A DNA stretch of 64,000 nt from Rudaea sp. (lineage in GTDB: Bacteria; Pseudomonadota; Gammaproteobacteria; Xanthomonadales; Rhodanobacteraceae). How positions within the stretch are numbered: position 1 is the stretch's first letter; each line of letters opens with the position of its first letter. Below, piece by piece: positions 49,401-57,876 of this stretch. The translations under genes were made by a program, and so were the position numbers. The stretch is from the NCBI GenBank assembly GCA_031291055.1, contig JARLJU010000247.1, forward strand, positions 1 to 64,000, given 5' to 3'. A model generated the notes under the pieces. It ran no database searches. It was not told where the DNA came from and worked only from the letters and a program-made list of their open reading frames with translations.

Positions 49401-49831
49401 AAACTGTCGATATACGAGCGAAACAGGATGCGCGCACCGTCCGGCGTCCAGCCGTAGACCTGATTGTCGAAACCCCAGCGCTGCGGCAACGGACCGAGCG
49501 CGGGGTAATAGGTCAATTGCGTCGGTACGCCGCCGTTGGCCGGCATGGCATAGACCTGATCCTCGCCGCTGTACTCGCCGGTGAACGCAATCTGCGCGCA
49601 GTCCGGTGAGAACTTCGCCGATTCCTGCAGGCCCGGTCCGGCCGTGAGCCGGATCGCCGTACCACCCTGCGCGGACACCGTCCACAGGTCGCCGGCATAG
49701 GTGAACACGATGCGATCGTTGCAGATGTCGGGGAAGCGCAGCAACTTGGTCTGCGCACCCGCGAACGGCGCGACACTGCACAGGGCGAGTGCGGCAAGAA
49801 CACGCAACGAACGGCGAAAAAAGCGGTTCAT
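46496..49831 (-). CDS. Secreted tricorn-type S41 serine protease
   Basis: The 1111-residue protein has a signal peptide (about 1-26, VLAALALCSVAPFAGA), an N-terminal beta-propeller with PD40/TolB-like blades (DLWTVSAQGG, AYVSDASGEE, KRIAFSDSANR) to about residue 550, and a highly charged insert (about 555-595, rich in Lys, Asp and Glu). A PDZ-like domain (about 775-860) and a C-terminal S41 domain follow. The likely nucleophile is Ser992 in NETSASDGD, within the tricorn SDGD pattern. It would act in the periplasm. The Lys/Glu/Asp-rich insert is unusually long. It has an AGGAAG ribosome-binding site and is divergent from a small unknown gene. Confidence 0.93.
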   Translation of the reverse strand: MNRFFRRSLRVLAALALCSVAPFAGAQTKLLRFPDICNDRIVFTYAGDLWTVSAQGGTAIRLTAGPGLQESAKFSPDCAQIAFTGEYSGEDQVYAMPANGGVPTQLTYYPALGPLPQRWGFDNQVYGWTPDGARILFRSYIDSFALAQPRLYTIGKDGGLPEAMPMPISGVGAFSPDGKQLVYSPLFRDFRTWNRYQGGWAEDLYIFDLATQQGRNITNNPRTDRDPIWIGDAIYFVSDRDDVLNLYRYDIASSQISQLTRHRNFDVRWASGDRAGHIVYELGGELRVYDTTTNQDRAISISVPTDGAHTRAEHLAVADRIEQFGLSPHGERAFFVARGDLFSVPVENGITRNLSHTVDAHEREAAWSPEGKRIAYVSDASGEEAVWVRDADGDGAARQLTHEVYGRLYAPRWSPDGKRIAFSDSANRIEVVDVGAGKVTELAKDPFGLARDYVWSPKGGYLAFSLNEENGQGSVFVWSVATARSERVTDALFGESTPAFSPDGKFLYFLGAREWAPQISAVEWNFAANRNVGIYALTLQKDGPSPFPVQNDEPKSKQEEAEDKDKDKGKGTEKDQKERKEKKDKAAIERIDFDGLASRLTRAPIDADNIQSLAVNDKAIIYSVTDAFYYGRDGRFKPQVHVFNLKDRKDKTLVENVDNAALSDDGEKLLVQSGTSYKLYAADGDGKDAKTVSTAGLALTREPHQEFAEIFREVWRRYRDYFYAANMNGYDWQALRAKYEPQLKYVGDRSDLNYLLGQMVAELNNSHSYVSGGDLKLPKKPDVGLLGARFELDKGAGRYRIKDIMPGENDEDRYRSPLTEVGINVHAGDYVLAINGQDLGANDNPYRLLQIAPGQPVELRVNSRPSAEGARTVLVKPLASETELKYHAWVEHNRRYVEEKSGGKIGYVYIPDMGGDGIREFIKWFYPQIRKQGLIVDVRDNGGGNVSSMIIERLARQVLGVNFDRNASATGTYPPQAFHGYMAALINETSASDGDIFSYMFKQAKLGPTIGKRTWGGVVGISDWGPLLDGGQVEVPEFVAIADLNGNYHVEGEGVSPDIEVENDVFSTIHGKDPQLDRGIAEVMAKIQANPLTLPRRQADPVKAPADMRKR

Positions 49832-49960
49832 GGATCTTCCTCAAGGGTACCGGCGGTCGGACCCGCATTCTAGACGCGGCGTGGATGGGCCGGCAGGGGC
49901 GAAAGTCATGCGCAACTGCCAGCTGGTAGAATCCACGGGCAGCTATCCGAGAGATTTTTC

Positions 49961-50314
49961 ATGCCCGCAACCGCGCAACGCTACTACCTGAGCATCAACA
50001 ATTTGGCCCATGCACGCGGCTCGATCAACGAGTTGTCGTTCACCGGCAATTCGCCGGAAAGTTTCGCCGCGCATCTGCAGGCGGCACTGCGCGAACCCAC
50101 GCTTTGGGAACGCTGGCGGGCGATGCAGCCGGATCCGGACGCAATCGATCCCGGCCTTGGGATCAGCGATCCGGCAGCGACCGTGAAGGCGGTGCAGGCG
50201 GATCTGCACTGCGACGTGCAGGTCACAACGACCCTGCCGCACGCCATCCTCAAGCACCGCCTGGGTCTGCTGATCGGCTCCAACTGGACGTTGCGCGACG
50301 TCCAGGCAGCCTGA
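49961..50314 (+). CDS. Small conserved-looking protein of unknown function
   Basis: The 117-residue soluble protein has no signal peptide, membrane segment or recognised motif. The N-terminus (YYLSINNLAHARGSINELSFTGNSPESFAAHLQAAL) looks like a compact alpha/beta domain. Third-codon-position GC is high, which supports real coding. It has a GAGA-type ribosome-binding site and lies alone, divergent from the tricorn protease and converging with ppc. It may be a lineage-specific protein; function unknown. Confidence 0.7.
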   Translation: MPATAQRYYLSINNLAHARGSINELSFTGNSPESFAAHLQAALREPTLWERWRAMQPDPDAIDPGLGISDPAATVKAVQADLHCDVQVTTTLPHAILKHRLGLLIGSNWTLRDVQAA

Positions 50315-50353
50315 ACCCCGACGATAAAAGTACACGAAACCCGCTATCTGCGC

Positions 50354-53092
50354 TCAGCCGGTGTTCTGCAGGCCCGCGGCAATGCCGTTGATCGTGGCGA
50401 CGAGCGCATGCAACAGCGTGTCGTCGGTGCGTCCGGTCTTGCGCCAGCGCGCCAGCAGATCGACCTGCAGCAGACTGATCGGATCGACGTACGGATTGCG
50501 CAGGCGGATCGACAGACGCAGGCGGCGATCGTTCGCCAGCAGGGCATCTGCGCCGCGAATCGCCAGCACGGCCGAGCGCGTGCGTGCGAATTCGGCGGTG
50601 ATCACGGCAAAGAAGCGTTGGTGCAGCGCGTCGGCCAGGCGTGAATAACATTCAAAGATGGCGGTATCGGATTTGGCCAGCACCATCTCGACATCCTCGA
50701 CCAGGGTGCCGAAAAATGGCCAGTCCCGCGCCATTTCGCGCATTGATTCCAGTCCATAGCGCTCGATGCCGGCGCTCAATGCCGAGCCGACACCATACCA
50801 GGCCGTCAATCCCGCGCGATTTTGCGACCACGCGAACACCCATGGAATCGCCCGCAGGCGTTCGATGCCCGCGCTCTGCCCACCGGCGCGGCGTGGCGGG
50901 CGCGAGCCGATGCGCAGGCGCTCGATCACGTCGATCGGCGTGGCATCGCGGAAATACTGCGGGAATTGCGCATCCTCATGCACGAGTGCGGCATAGGTGC
51001 TGCGCGATTCCGCGGCCATCGCCGTCACCATGCCACGCCAGCGTATTTCGCGCGGTTCGTCAGGTCGCGGCCGCAATGACGCACGCAACACGGCGCCTGT
51101 GGTCTGTTCCAGATTTCGCAGCGCGATGGCGCGAACGCCGTATTTGCGGTGGATCACCTCGCCCTGTTCGGTCAGGCGCAGCCAGCCATCGACCGATCCG
51201 CGCGGTGCGGCAATCACCGCGCGTTCGGTCTTGCCGCCGCCGCGGCTGATCGAACCGCCGCGACCATGAAAGAAAACAATGCGGATGCCGCTGTCGCGCG
51301 CCAGTTCGGTCAGGGCGACCTGGGTTCGCTGCAGTGCCCAGCGCGACGCGAACAGGCCACCGTCCTTGGCGCTGTCGGAATAACCGAGCATGACGATCTG
51401 GCGGTCGCCGCGCGCGGCCAGGTGCGCGCGGTAGGCGCAGTCGGCGAACAGCGTGCCCAGGATATCCGCCGCGGCGTGCAGATCATCGATGGTCTCGAAC
51501 AGGGGCGCCACGTCCAATGGCACGACGCCATCGTCATCCACGCAGCCGGCGATCCGGGCCAGGACCAGCACCGCAAGCAGGTCGGCGGCGCCATGGCTCA
51601 TGCTGACGATATACGGCCCCAGCGCGCGAGCGCCGTGACTGCGGCGTGCGGCATGCGCCGTGCGGAAAACATCCAGCACAGCCTGCGCTTCCGCTGCGTC
51701 CGATGTTGTTGCAATTTTTCCACTATCGAGCATTGTGGATAATTGCGTTGCGCGCTCCTGCGCGGAATGCTGCGGCCACTGCGCATCCGCAAGCAGCGCC
51801 GCGAGCGCGGCACCGTGCGCCGCGGATTCCTGACGCAGGTCGAGCGTGGCCAGGTGGAAGCCGAACGCGTCGATACGCCGCAGCAGCCGGCGCACGGCGA
51901 ACCAGCCGGCATGCTCGCCGTGATGTTCGCGCAGGCTGGCGCCGATCAAGGCAATGTCAGCGCGGAATTCGTCGGCTTCCGCGTAACCTCCGGCATGCCC
52001 GCGCGCGCTTGCATCCAGCCGCGCAACGATCAGCGCCAGCAGTTGCCGGTACGGCATGTCGTTGTAGCGCGCCTTCAGTTTTGCAGCGGCCTTGGGCAGA
52101 CGTCGGCGATACTCCTCCACGCGCTCCGGCACCGCGGCGGCAAAACCGATTTCCGATACCGACTGCGTGAGCAGACGGCCGAGTTGCCTGAGTTCGCGCC
52201 GGTAGGCGGCGAGTACGAGCGCGCGCTGGGTCGCGAGCGTCGCCGCGATCGTTGCGGCGCCGACGTTGGGATTGCCGTCCATGTCGCCGCCGACCCAGGT
52301 GCCGAACCGCAGCACATCCGGCACGGCGAGATTGCCGAAACCGGCCTGCGCCAGCGCATCCTCGAACACTTCGAAAAACGTCGGCAACACGGCATACAGG
52401 ATATCGACCAGGAAGTAGCCGATATGCTCCATCTCGTCGGCAACCCGCGGACGCTCGCCGGCGGCCTCCGCAGTCTGCCAGCCTGCGGTCAGCGCGGTGC
52501 GCATGCGCTCCTGGTCGGTACGTTTTTCACCGGGCGTCTGCGTGCGATCCAGATCGGCGAGCAGGCCGCGCACCAGCGCCTGCTCCTTGTCCAGCATGGA
52601 CCGGCGCACGGCTTCGGTCGGATGCGCGGTGAAAACCGGCTCGACATGCAGACGCGCAAGCAGCGCCGCCAGTTCGTCGTCTTTCACGCCGGCAGCGACG
52701 AGCGTGGCCATGGCTTCGCGCAAGCCGCCAGGCTGCGGCGCGGCGCCGGCGCGCTCGTAGTCGCGGCGGCGGCGGATGCGGTGCACGCGCTCGGCCACGT
52801 TGACCGCCTGGAAATAGGTCGCGAACGCGCGCACCAGCGATCCGGCGCGGGCCGGGTCGACATCGCGCAGCAGCGCCGCCAGTTCCTGCGCCGAAGAATG
52901 ATTCTCGCGGCGACGGATTGCCGCCGTCCGCAGCGCCTCGACCGCCGTCAGGAAGGGCGCGCCGAGTTGATCGGCCAGAATTTCCCCGACCAGTGCGCCG
53001 AGACGATTCACGTCTTCGCGCAGCGGTTGATCGGCCGCCGGAAACTCGATGTTGCGCAGGTGTTCTGTGTTTGCGTTGGGCGGGATGTTCAT
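50354..53092 (-). CDS. ppc: Phosphoenolpyruvate carboxylase
   Basis: Replenishes oxaloacetate by carboxylating phosphoenolpyruvate. The 912-residue cytosolic enzyme has the catalytic His in VFTAHPTEAVRRS, the GYSDSAKDGG motif, FHGRGGSISRGGG, and the C-terminal LRNPYVDPISLLQVDLL and AGLQNTG, where the terminal Gly is conserved. All catalytic landmarks are present and the length is typical. The start at 53092 gives MNIPPNANTEHLRN. It is alone on its strand and divergent from the M3 peptidase genes. Confidence 0.97.
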   Translation of the reverse strand: MNIPPNANTEHLRNIEFPAADQPLREDVNRLGALVGEILADQLGAPFLTAVEALRTAAIRRRENHSSAQELAALLRDVDPARAGSLVRAFATYFQAVNVAERVHRIRRRRDYERAGAAPQPGGLREAMATLVAAGVKDDELAALLARLHVEPVFTAHPTEAVRRSMLDKEQALVRGLLADLDRTQTPGEKRTDQERMRTALTAGWQTAEAAGERPRVADEMEHIGYFLVDILYAVLPTFFEVFEDALAQAGFGNLAVPDVLRFGTWVGGDMDGNPNVGAATIAATLATQRALVLAAYRRELRQLGRLLTQSVSEIGFAAAVPERVEEYRRRLPKAAAKLKARYNDMPYRQLLALIVARLDASARGHAGGYAEADEFRADIALIGASLREHHGEHAGWFAVRRLLRRIDAFGFHLATLDLRQESAAHGAALAALLADAQWPQHSAQERATQLSTMLDSGKIATTSDAAEAQAVLDVFRTAHAARRSHGARALGPYIVSMSHGAADLLAVLVLARIAGCVDDDGVVPLDVAPLFETIDDLHAAADILGTLFADCAYRAHLAARGDRQIVMLGYSDSAKDGGLFASRWALQRTQVALTELARDSGIRIVFFHGRGGSISRGGGKTERAVIAAPRGSVDGWLRLTEQGEVIHRKYGVRAIALRNLEQTTGAVLRASLRPRPDEPREIRWRGMVTAMAAESRSTYAALVHEDAQFPQYFRDATPIDVIERLRIGSRPPRRAGGQSAGIERLRAIPWVFAWSQNRAGLTAWYGVGSALSAGIERYGLESMREMARDWPFFGTLVEDVEMVLAKSDTAIFECYSRLADALHQRFFAVITAEFARTRSAVLAIRGADALLANDRRLRLSIRLRNPYVDPISLLQVDLLARWRKTGRTDDTLLHALVATINGIAAGLQNTG

Positions 53093-53242
53093 GGCTCCAA
53101 GGCTAGCGCTTTGTGCGGCGCAACAAAAGCCTGCGGGCCAAATGGCCTATGGCGCCGATGGCGATCAGACGTTATGGTGCGCGTCCTTCTTTGTCGGGCG
53201 CGATTTGCCCGTGAGCCCGTATCATTCTCTAGGAGTGTTGCG

Positions 53243-55411
53243 ATGTTGCGTCTACGACCCCTGCTGATCGCCATGACCATAGCCCTGACCGCCTGCGCGC
53301 CAACGACGCACAAACCCGGATCCGCCGCCACGGCCGCAACGCCCGCGACGACGGCCAATCCATTCTTCGTCGCGAGCACGCTGCAATACCAGGCGCCGCC
53401 GTTCGACAAGATCAAGGACAGCGACTACCAGCCGGCGATCGAGGAAGGCATGAAGCAGCAGATCGCCGAGATCGAGAAGATTGCCGATCAAGCCGGAGCG
53501 CCGACGTTCGACAACACGATCGTCGCGATGGAGCGTACCGGCGAATTGTTGACTCGCGTGTCCAAGGTTTTCGGTGCGATCGCCCAGGCAAACACCAATG
53601 ACACGCTGCAGAAGATCCAGGAAGAAGAAGCGCCGAAGTTCGCCGCGCATCAGGATGCCATCGCCCTCAACCCGAAACTGTTCGCACGCGTCAAGGCGCT
53701 GTACGACCATCGCGACGGTATTGCCGACGCGCAATCGAAGTACCTGGTCGAGCGTTACTACCGCAACTTCGTCCGCGCCGGCGCGCAGTTGTCCGAAGCC
53801 GACAAGAGCGAACTGCGCGAACTGAACAAGGAAGAATCCACGCTCAGCACCGACTTCGGCAACAAGCTGCTGGCCGCGACCAAGGCCGGTGCGCTGGTGA
53901 CCAAGGACAAGGCTGACTTCGCCGGATTCTCCGACGGCGAAATCGCCGCCGCGGCGGATGCCGCCAAGGAACGCAAGCTCGACGGCGCCTGGGTGCTGTC
54001 GTTGCAGAACACGACGCAACAGCCGGCGCAGGCGGAACTGACCGATCGCGCCACGCGCGAGAAGCTGTTCAAGGCCTCGACCGAGCGCACCGAACACGGC
54101 GACGGCAACGACACGCGTGCGCTCATCCAGCGCCTGGCGCAACTGCGCGCACAGAAGGCCAAGCTGCTCGGCTACCCGACCTATGCCGCGTACAGCCTCG
54201 ACGACCAGATGGCGAAGACGCCCGAACATGCAATCAAGCTGATGACCGACATGGTGCCGGCCGCGGTCGGCAAGGCCAAGGGCGAGGCGGCGCGGATGCA
54301 GGCCCTGGTCGACAAGCAGAAAGGCGGCTTCAAGCTCGCGCCATGGGACTGGCAGTTCTATGCCGAGCAGGTGCGCAAGGCCGAATACGATCTGGACGAA
54401 GCCAAGATCAAACCCTACTTCGAGCTGGATCGCGTGCTGCACGATGGCGTGTTCTTCGCCGCGAACAAGCTCTACGGCATCACGTTCAAGGAACGCCACG
54501 ACATCCCCGTCTACCAGCCCGACGTACGCGTGTTCGAAGTGTTCGACGCCGACGGCAAATCGATGGCGTTGTGGTACGCGGACTATTTCAAGCGCGACAA
54601 CAAGGCCGGCGGTGCGTGGGAAGACACTTTCGTCGACCAGAGCGGCTTGCTCGGCACGCGTCCGGTCGCATTCAACGTGTGCAACTTCACCAAGCCTGCA
54701 GCAGGCCAGCCGGCGCTGATCAGCTTCGAAGACGTGACCACGATGTTCCACGAATTCGGCCATGCCCTGCACGCCATGTTCTCGAACGTGAAATATCCAC
54801 TGATGGCGGGCACCAATACGACACGCGACTTCGTCGAGTTCCCGTCGCAGTTCAACGAGCACTGGGCCAGCGAACCGAGCGTGTTCGCCAACTTCGCCAA
54901 GCACTACCAGACCGGCGAACCGATGCCGGCGGAACTGGTCGCGAAACTGAAAAAGGCCAAGACCTTCAATCAGGGTTTTGCCACGACCGAATACCTGGCC
55001 GCCGCCCTGCTCGATCAGGCCTGGCACACCATTCCGCCGGGAAGCGAGAAGCAGGACGTGGACAAATTCGAGACGGCCGCGCTCAAGCGCTACCACATCG
55101 ACTACGCCCTCGTGCCGCCGCGCTATCGCACCAGCTACTTCGCCCACATCTGGGGTGGCGGCTATTCGGCCGGTTACTACGCTTACCTGTGGAGCGAAGT
55201 GCTTGACGATGATGCGTTCTACTGGTTCCGCGAACACGGCGGCATGACCCGCGAAAACGGCCAGCGCTTCCGCGACATGATCCTCTCGCAAGGCAGCACC
55301 CAGGAAATGGATGCGCTTTACCGAGCATTCCGCGGCCGCGACCCGAGCGTCGAGCCGCTGCTCGAACAGCGCGGCCTGAAGGCGGAAAAGAAGGAAAAGA
55401 AATCGAAGTAA
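53243..55411 (+). CDS. dcp: M3 family metallopeptidase (dipeptidyl carboxypeptidase type), lipoprotein
   Basis: Removes C-terminal dipeptides from peptides, in the envelope if the lipid anchor is used. The 722-residue product starts MLRLRPLLIAMTIALTACAP: lipobox LTAC puts the mature Cys at residue 18, and the AGGAG site lies seven bases before the ATG. The zinc motif HEFGH is near residue 505 in MFHEFGHALHAMFS, with the third ligand Glu in the FVEFPSQFNEHW region. The C-terminal RTSYFAHIWGGGYSAGYYAYLW is typical of Dcp/thimet oligopeptidases. A paralogue follows. The open frame upstream of the ATG is antisense to ppc and not real. Confidence 0.95.
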   Translation: MLRLRPLLIAMTIALTACAPTTHKPGSAATAATPATTANPFFVASTLQYQAPPFDKIKDSDYQPAIEEGMKQQIAEIEKIADQAGAPTFDNTIVAMERTGELLTRVSKVFGAIAQANTNDTLQKIQEEEAPKFAAHQDAIALNPKLFARVKALYDHRDGIADAQSKYLVERYYRNFVRAGAQLSEADKSELRELNKEESTLSTDFGNKLLAATKAGALVTKDKADFAGFSDGEIAAAADAAKERKLDGAWVLSLQNTTQQPAQAELTDRATREKLFKASTERTEHGDGNDTRALIQRLAQLRAQKAKLLGYPTYAAYSLDDQMAKTPEHAIKLMTDMVPAAVGKAKGEAARMQALVDKQKGGFKLAPWDWQFYAEQVRKAEYDLDEAKIKPYFELDRVLHDGVFFAANKLYGITFKERHDIPVYQPDVRVFEVFDADGKSMALWYADYFKRDNKAGGAWEDTFVDQSGLLGTRPVAFNVCNFTKPAAGQPALISFEDVTTMFHEFGHALHAMFSNVKYPLMAGTNTTRDFVEFPSQFNEHWASEPSVFANFAKHYQTGEPMPAELVAKLKKAKTFNQGFATTEYLAAALLDQAWHTIPPGSEKQDVDKFETAALKRYHIDYALVPPRYRTSYFAHIWGGGYSAGYYAYLWSEVLDDDAFYWFREHGGMTRENGQRFRDMILSQGSTQEMDALYRAFRGRDPSVEPLLEQRGLKAEKKEKKSK

Positions 55412-55446
55412 CGATTGGCTGTTGAGCAACGCGCAATCGGGAATCG

Positions 55447-55482
55447 GGCCGGCCTTGGCAAAAGCGAAGGTCGGCCTTTTTT
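55447..55482 (+). terminator. Rho-independent terminator between the two M3 peptidase genes
   Basis: A ten-base-pair stem GGCCGGCCTT / AAGGTCGGCC (one G-U pair) with loop GGCAAAAGCG is followed by TTTTTT. It lies 36 bases after the first peptidase stop and separates the paralogues into two transcription units. Confidence 0.9.
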
Positions 55483-55558
55483 CTTCTGCGTGCGCAGTGT
55501 GAACCGCCGCGTGTGCACGCCGGCTCGCTGTTCCAACCTATGTCGAGGGCTTTCCATC

Positions 55559-57733
55559 ATGCATCGCATCCGCTTTCTCGTCCTGAGTCTGACCCTGGGT
55601 TTCGCACTCGCGGCCTGCGCGCCGGCGACGCCGAAGAACGCGACGAACAAACCCGCGGCCACACCCGCGGCCGTCGTCGAAAATCCGTTTTTCTCGTCCA
55701 GCACGCTGCCCTATCAGGCACCGGCGTTCGACAAGATCGCGGACACGGATTTCCAGCCCGCGTTTGAAGAAGGCATGCGGCAACAATTGACGGAGGTGGA
55801 GAAGATTGCCGATCAAAGCGGCCCGCCGACTTTCGACAATACCATCGTGGCGATGGAACACACTGGCGCGCTGCTGACCCGCGTCAGCAAGGTTTTCTTT
55901 GCACTGAGCCAGGCCAATACGAACCCGACGCTGCAGAAAGTCCAGCAGGAAGAAGCACCGAAACTGGCCGCGCACCGCGATGCGATCTATCTCAACGGGA
56001 AGCTTTTTGCGCGCGTGAAGATGCTTTATGCGCAGCGCGACAGCCTGGGACTCGACGCCGAGTCCAAGCGCTTGGTTGAACGCTACTACCGCACCTTCGT
56101 GCGCTCCGGCGCGGAATTGTCCACCGCCGACCAGGCAACACTGCGCGAGTCGAACAAGGAACAATCCAGGCTCGGCGCCTCCTTCCGCGAAAAACTGCTT
56201 GCCGCCACCAAGGCCGGCGCGCTGGTGATCGACAATGCCGACGATCTGGCCGGCTTCAGCGACGCGGATCTGGCCGCCGCCGCGGAAGCGGCGAAGAATC
56301 GCAAGCTCGACGGCAAATACGTGGTCACATTGCAGAACACCACGCAACAGCCGGCGCAGAGTTCGCTGACCGTTCGCGCCACGCGCGAGAAACTGTTCCA
56401 GGCATCGATCGACCGCACCGAGCACGGCGATGCGAACGACACCCGCGACATCATTGCGCGGCTGGCCGAACTGCGTGCGCAACGCGCCAGGCTGCTCGGC
56501 TATCCGACGTTTGCCGCGTACAACCTCGAAGACCAGATGGCGAAAACACCGCAGCGCGCGATCAAGCTGATGACCGACATGGTGCCGGCCGCTGTCGCCA
56601 AGGCCAAGGGCGAAGCAGCGAAAATGCAGGCGCTGGTGAACCGGCAGCGCGGCGGCTTCAAGCTCGCGCCGTGGGACTGGCAGTTCTATTCCGATCAGGT
56701 GAAGAAGGACGAATTCAAGCTCGACGAAAACGAAATCAAACAGTATTTCGAACTCGATCGCGTGTTGCAGGACGGCGTGTTCTTCGCCGCGAACAAGCTC
56801 TATGGCATCACGTTCAAGGAACGCCACGACATTCCGGTCTACCAGCCCGACGTGCGCGTGTTCGAAGTGTTCGACGCCGACGGCTCACCGATGGCCTTGT
56901 GGTACGCCGACTATTTCAAGCGCGACAACAAGGCCGGCGGCGCGTGGATGAGCACCTTCGTCGATCAGTCCGGTCTGCTCGGCACCAAGCCGGTGGCCTA
57001 CAACGTCTGCAATTTCACCAAGCCGGCACCCGGGCAACCGGCCCTGCTCAGCCGCGATGACGTGATCACGATGTTCCACGAATTCGGCCACGCCCTGCAC
57101 GGCATGTTCTCGAACGTGAAATACCCCCTGCTTACCGGCACCGCCGTACCGCGCGATTTCGTCGAGTTTCCGTCACAGTTCAACGAGCACTGGGCCGACG
57201 AACCGACGGTGTTCGCCAACTACGCCAGGCACTACAAGACTGGCGCGCCGATGCCGGCCGATCTGGTGCAGAAAATCAGGAATGCCGGCACCTACGGCGA
57301 AGGATTTGCGACGACCGAATATCTCGGCGCCGCCCTGCTCGACCAGGCCTGGCACACGCTGCCGGCCGATGCGCCGAAGCAGGACGTCGATGCGTTCGAG
57401 GCCAAGGCGCTGAAGCAGTACCACGTCGACTACGCTCTCGTGCCGCCGCGCTATCGCTCGAGCTACTTCGCCCACATCTGGGGCAGCGGCTACGCGGCCG
57501 GCTACTACGCGTACCTGTGGACAGCGGTGCTGCGCGACGATGCGTTCTACTGGTTCAAGGAACATGGCGGCATGACCCGCGAAAACGGCCAGCGCTTCCG
57601 CGACATGGTGCTCTCGCGCGGCAACACCGAAGACACCGACGCGATGTACCGCGCGTTCCGCGGGCGCGATCCAAGCGTGGAGCCGCTGCTGATCGAGCGG
57701 GGGTTGAAGACGAAATCCGTGAAGAAGAAATGA
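55559..57733 (+). CDS. dcp: M3 family metallopeptidase (dipeptidyl carboxypeptidase type), lipoprotein, second copy
   Basis: Tandem paralogue of the gene just upstream. The 724-residue product begins MHRIRFLVLSLTLGFALAACAP with lipobox LAAC. Long stretches are nearly identical between the two copies (for example YGITFKERHDIPVYQPDVR), so they arose by duplication; by eye roughly three quarters of residues match. The zinc site HEFGH is in MFHEFGHALHGMFS, near residue 507. The preceding terminator implies its own promoter. The frame is open upstream, but the ATG at 55559 is the only one giving a signal peptide. Its last bases overlap a 47-codon ORF (ATGA). Confidence 0.95.
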   Translation: MHRIRFLVLSLTLGFALAACAPATPKNATNKPAATPAAVVENPFFSSSTLPYQAPAFDKIADTDFQPAFEEGMRQQLTEVEKIADQSGPPTFDNTIVAMEHTGALLTRVSKVFFALSQANTNPTLQKVQQEEAPKLAAHRDAIYLNGKLFARVKMLYAQRDSLGLDAESKRLVERYYRTFVRSGAELSTADQATLRESNKEQSRLGASFREKLLAATKAGALVIDNADDLAGFSDADLAAAAEAAKNRKLDGKYVVTLQNTTQQPAQSSLTVRATREKLFQASIDRTEHGDANDTRDIIARLAELRAQRARLLGYPTFAAYNLEDQMAKTPQRAIKLMTDMVPAAVAKAKGEAAKMQALVNRQRGGFKLAPWDWQFYSDQVKKDEFKLDENEIKQYFELDRVLQDGVFFAANKLYGITFKERHDIPVYQPDVRVFEVFDADGSPMALWYADYFKRDNKAGGAWMSTFVDQSGLLGTKPVAYNVCNFTKPAPGQPALLSRDDVITMFHEFGHALHGMFSNVKYPLLTGTAVPRDFVEFPSQFNEHWADEPTVFANYARHYKTGAPMPADLVQKIRNAGTYGEGFATTEYLGAALLDQAWHTLPADAPKQDVDAFEAKALKQYHVDYALVPPRYRSSYFAHIWGSGYAAGYYAYLWTAVLRDDAFYWFKEHGGMTRENGQRFRDMVLSRGNTEDTDAMYRAFRGRDPSVEPLLIERGLKTKSVKKK

Positions 57734-57873
57734 TGGACTTGGTCATTCCGCGCGAGCGCACAATCGACATCGCCGATCTCAAGGGCCTTCTCGCAAAACC
57801 CGAGAATTCGCTTTCAATCGATGCCACGGACAAAGTGATCCGGCAGCGGGCCGCCGGAAAACGAGTGCGTTAG
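57730..57873 (+). CDS. 47-codon ORF resembling an AbrB-type antitoxin C-terminus
   Basis: The ORF starts in the ATGA overlap with the second M3 peptidase stop and fills the space to gshA exactly (three bases remain). The predicted peptide is MMDLVIPRERTIDIADLK then GLLAKPENSLSIDATDK and IRQRAAGKRVR. This pattern resembles the toxin-binding C-terminal tail of AbrB/VapB-type antitoxins, without the N-terminal DNA-binding half. It may be a small real protein coupled to the peptidase or a remnant of a toxin-antitoxin gene. No toxin gene is nearby. Confidence 0.4.
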   Translation: MMDLVIPRERTIDIADLKGLLAKPENSLSIDATDKVIRQRAAGKRVR

Positions 57874-57876
57874 GGT

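Noticed and set aside
47156..49609. An 817-codon plus-strand open frame opposite the tricorn protease
   Set aside because: Shadow of the minus-strand protease gene; no signal peptide or motif.
51743..53242. A 500-codon extension upstream of the first M3 peptidase
   Set aside because: Antisense to ppc; the real start at 53243 has an AGGAG site and a lipoprotein signal.
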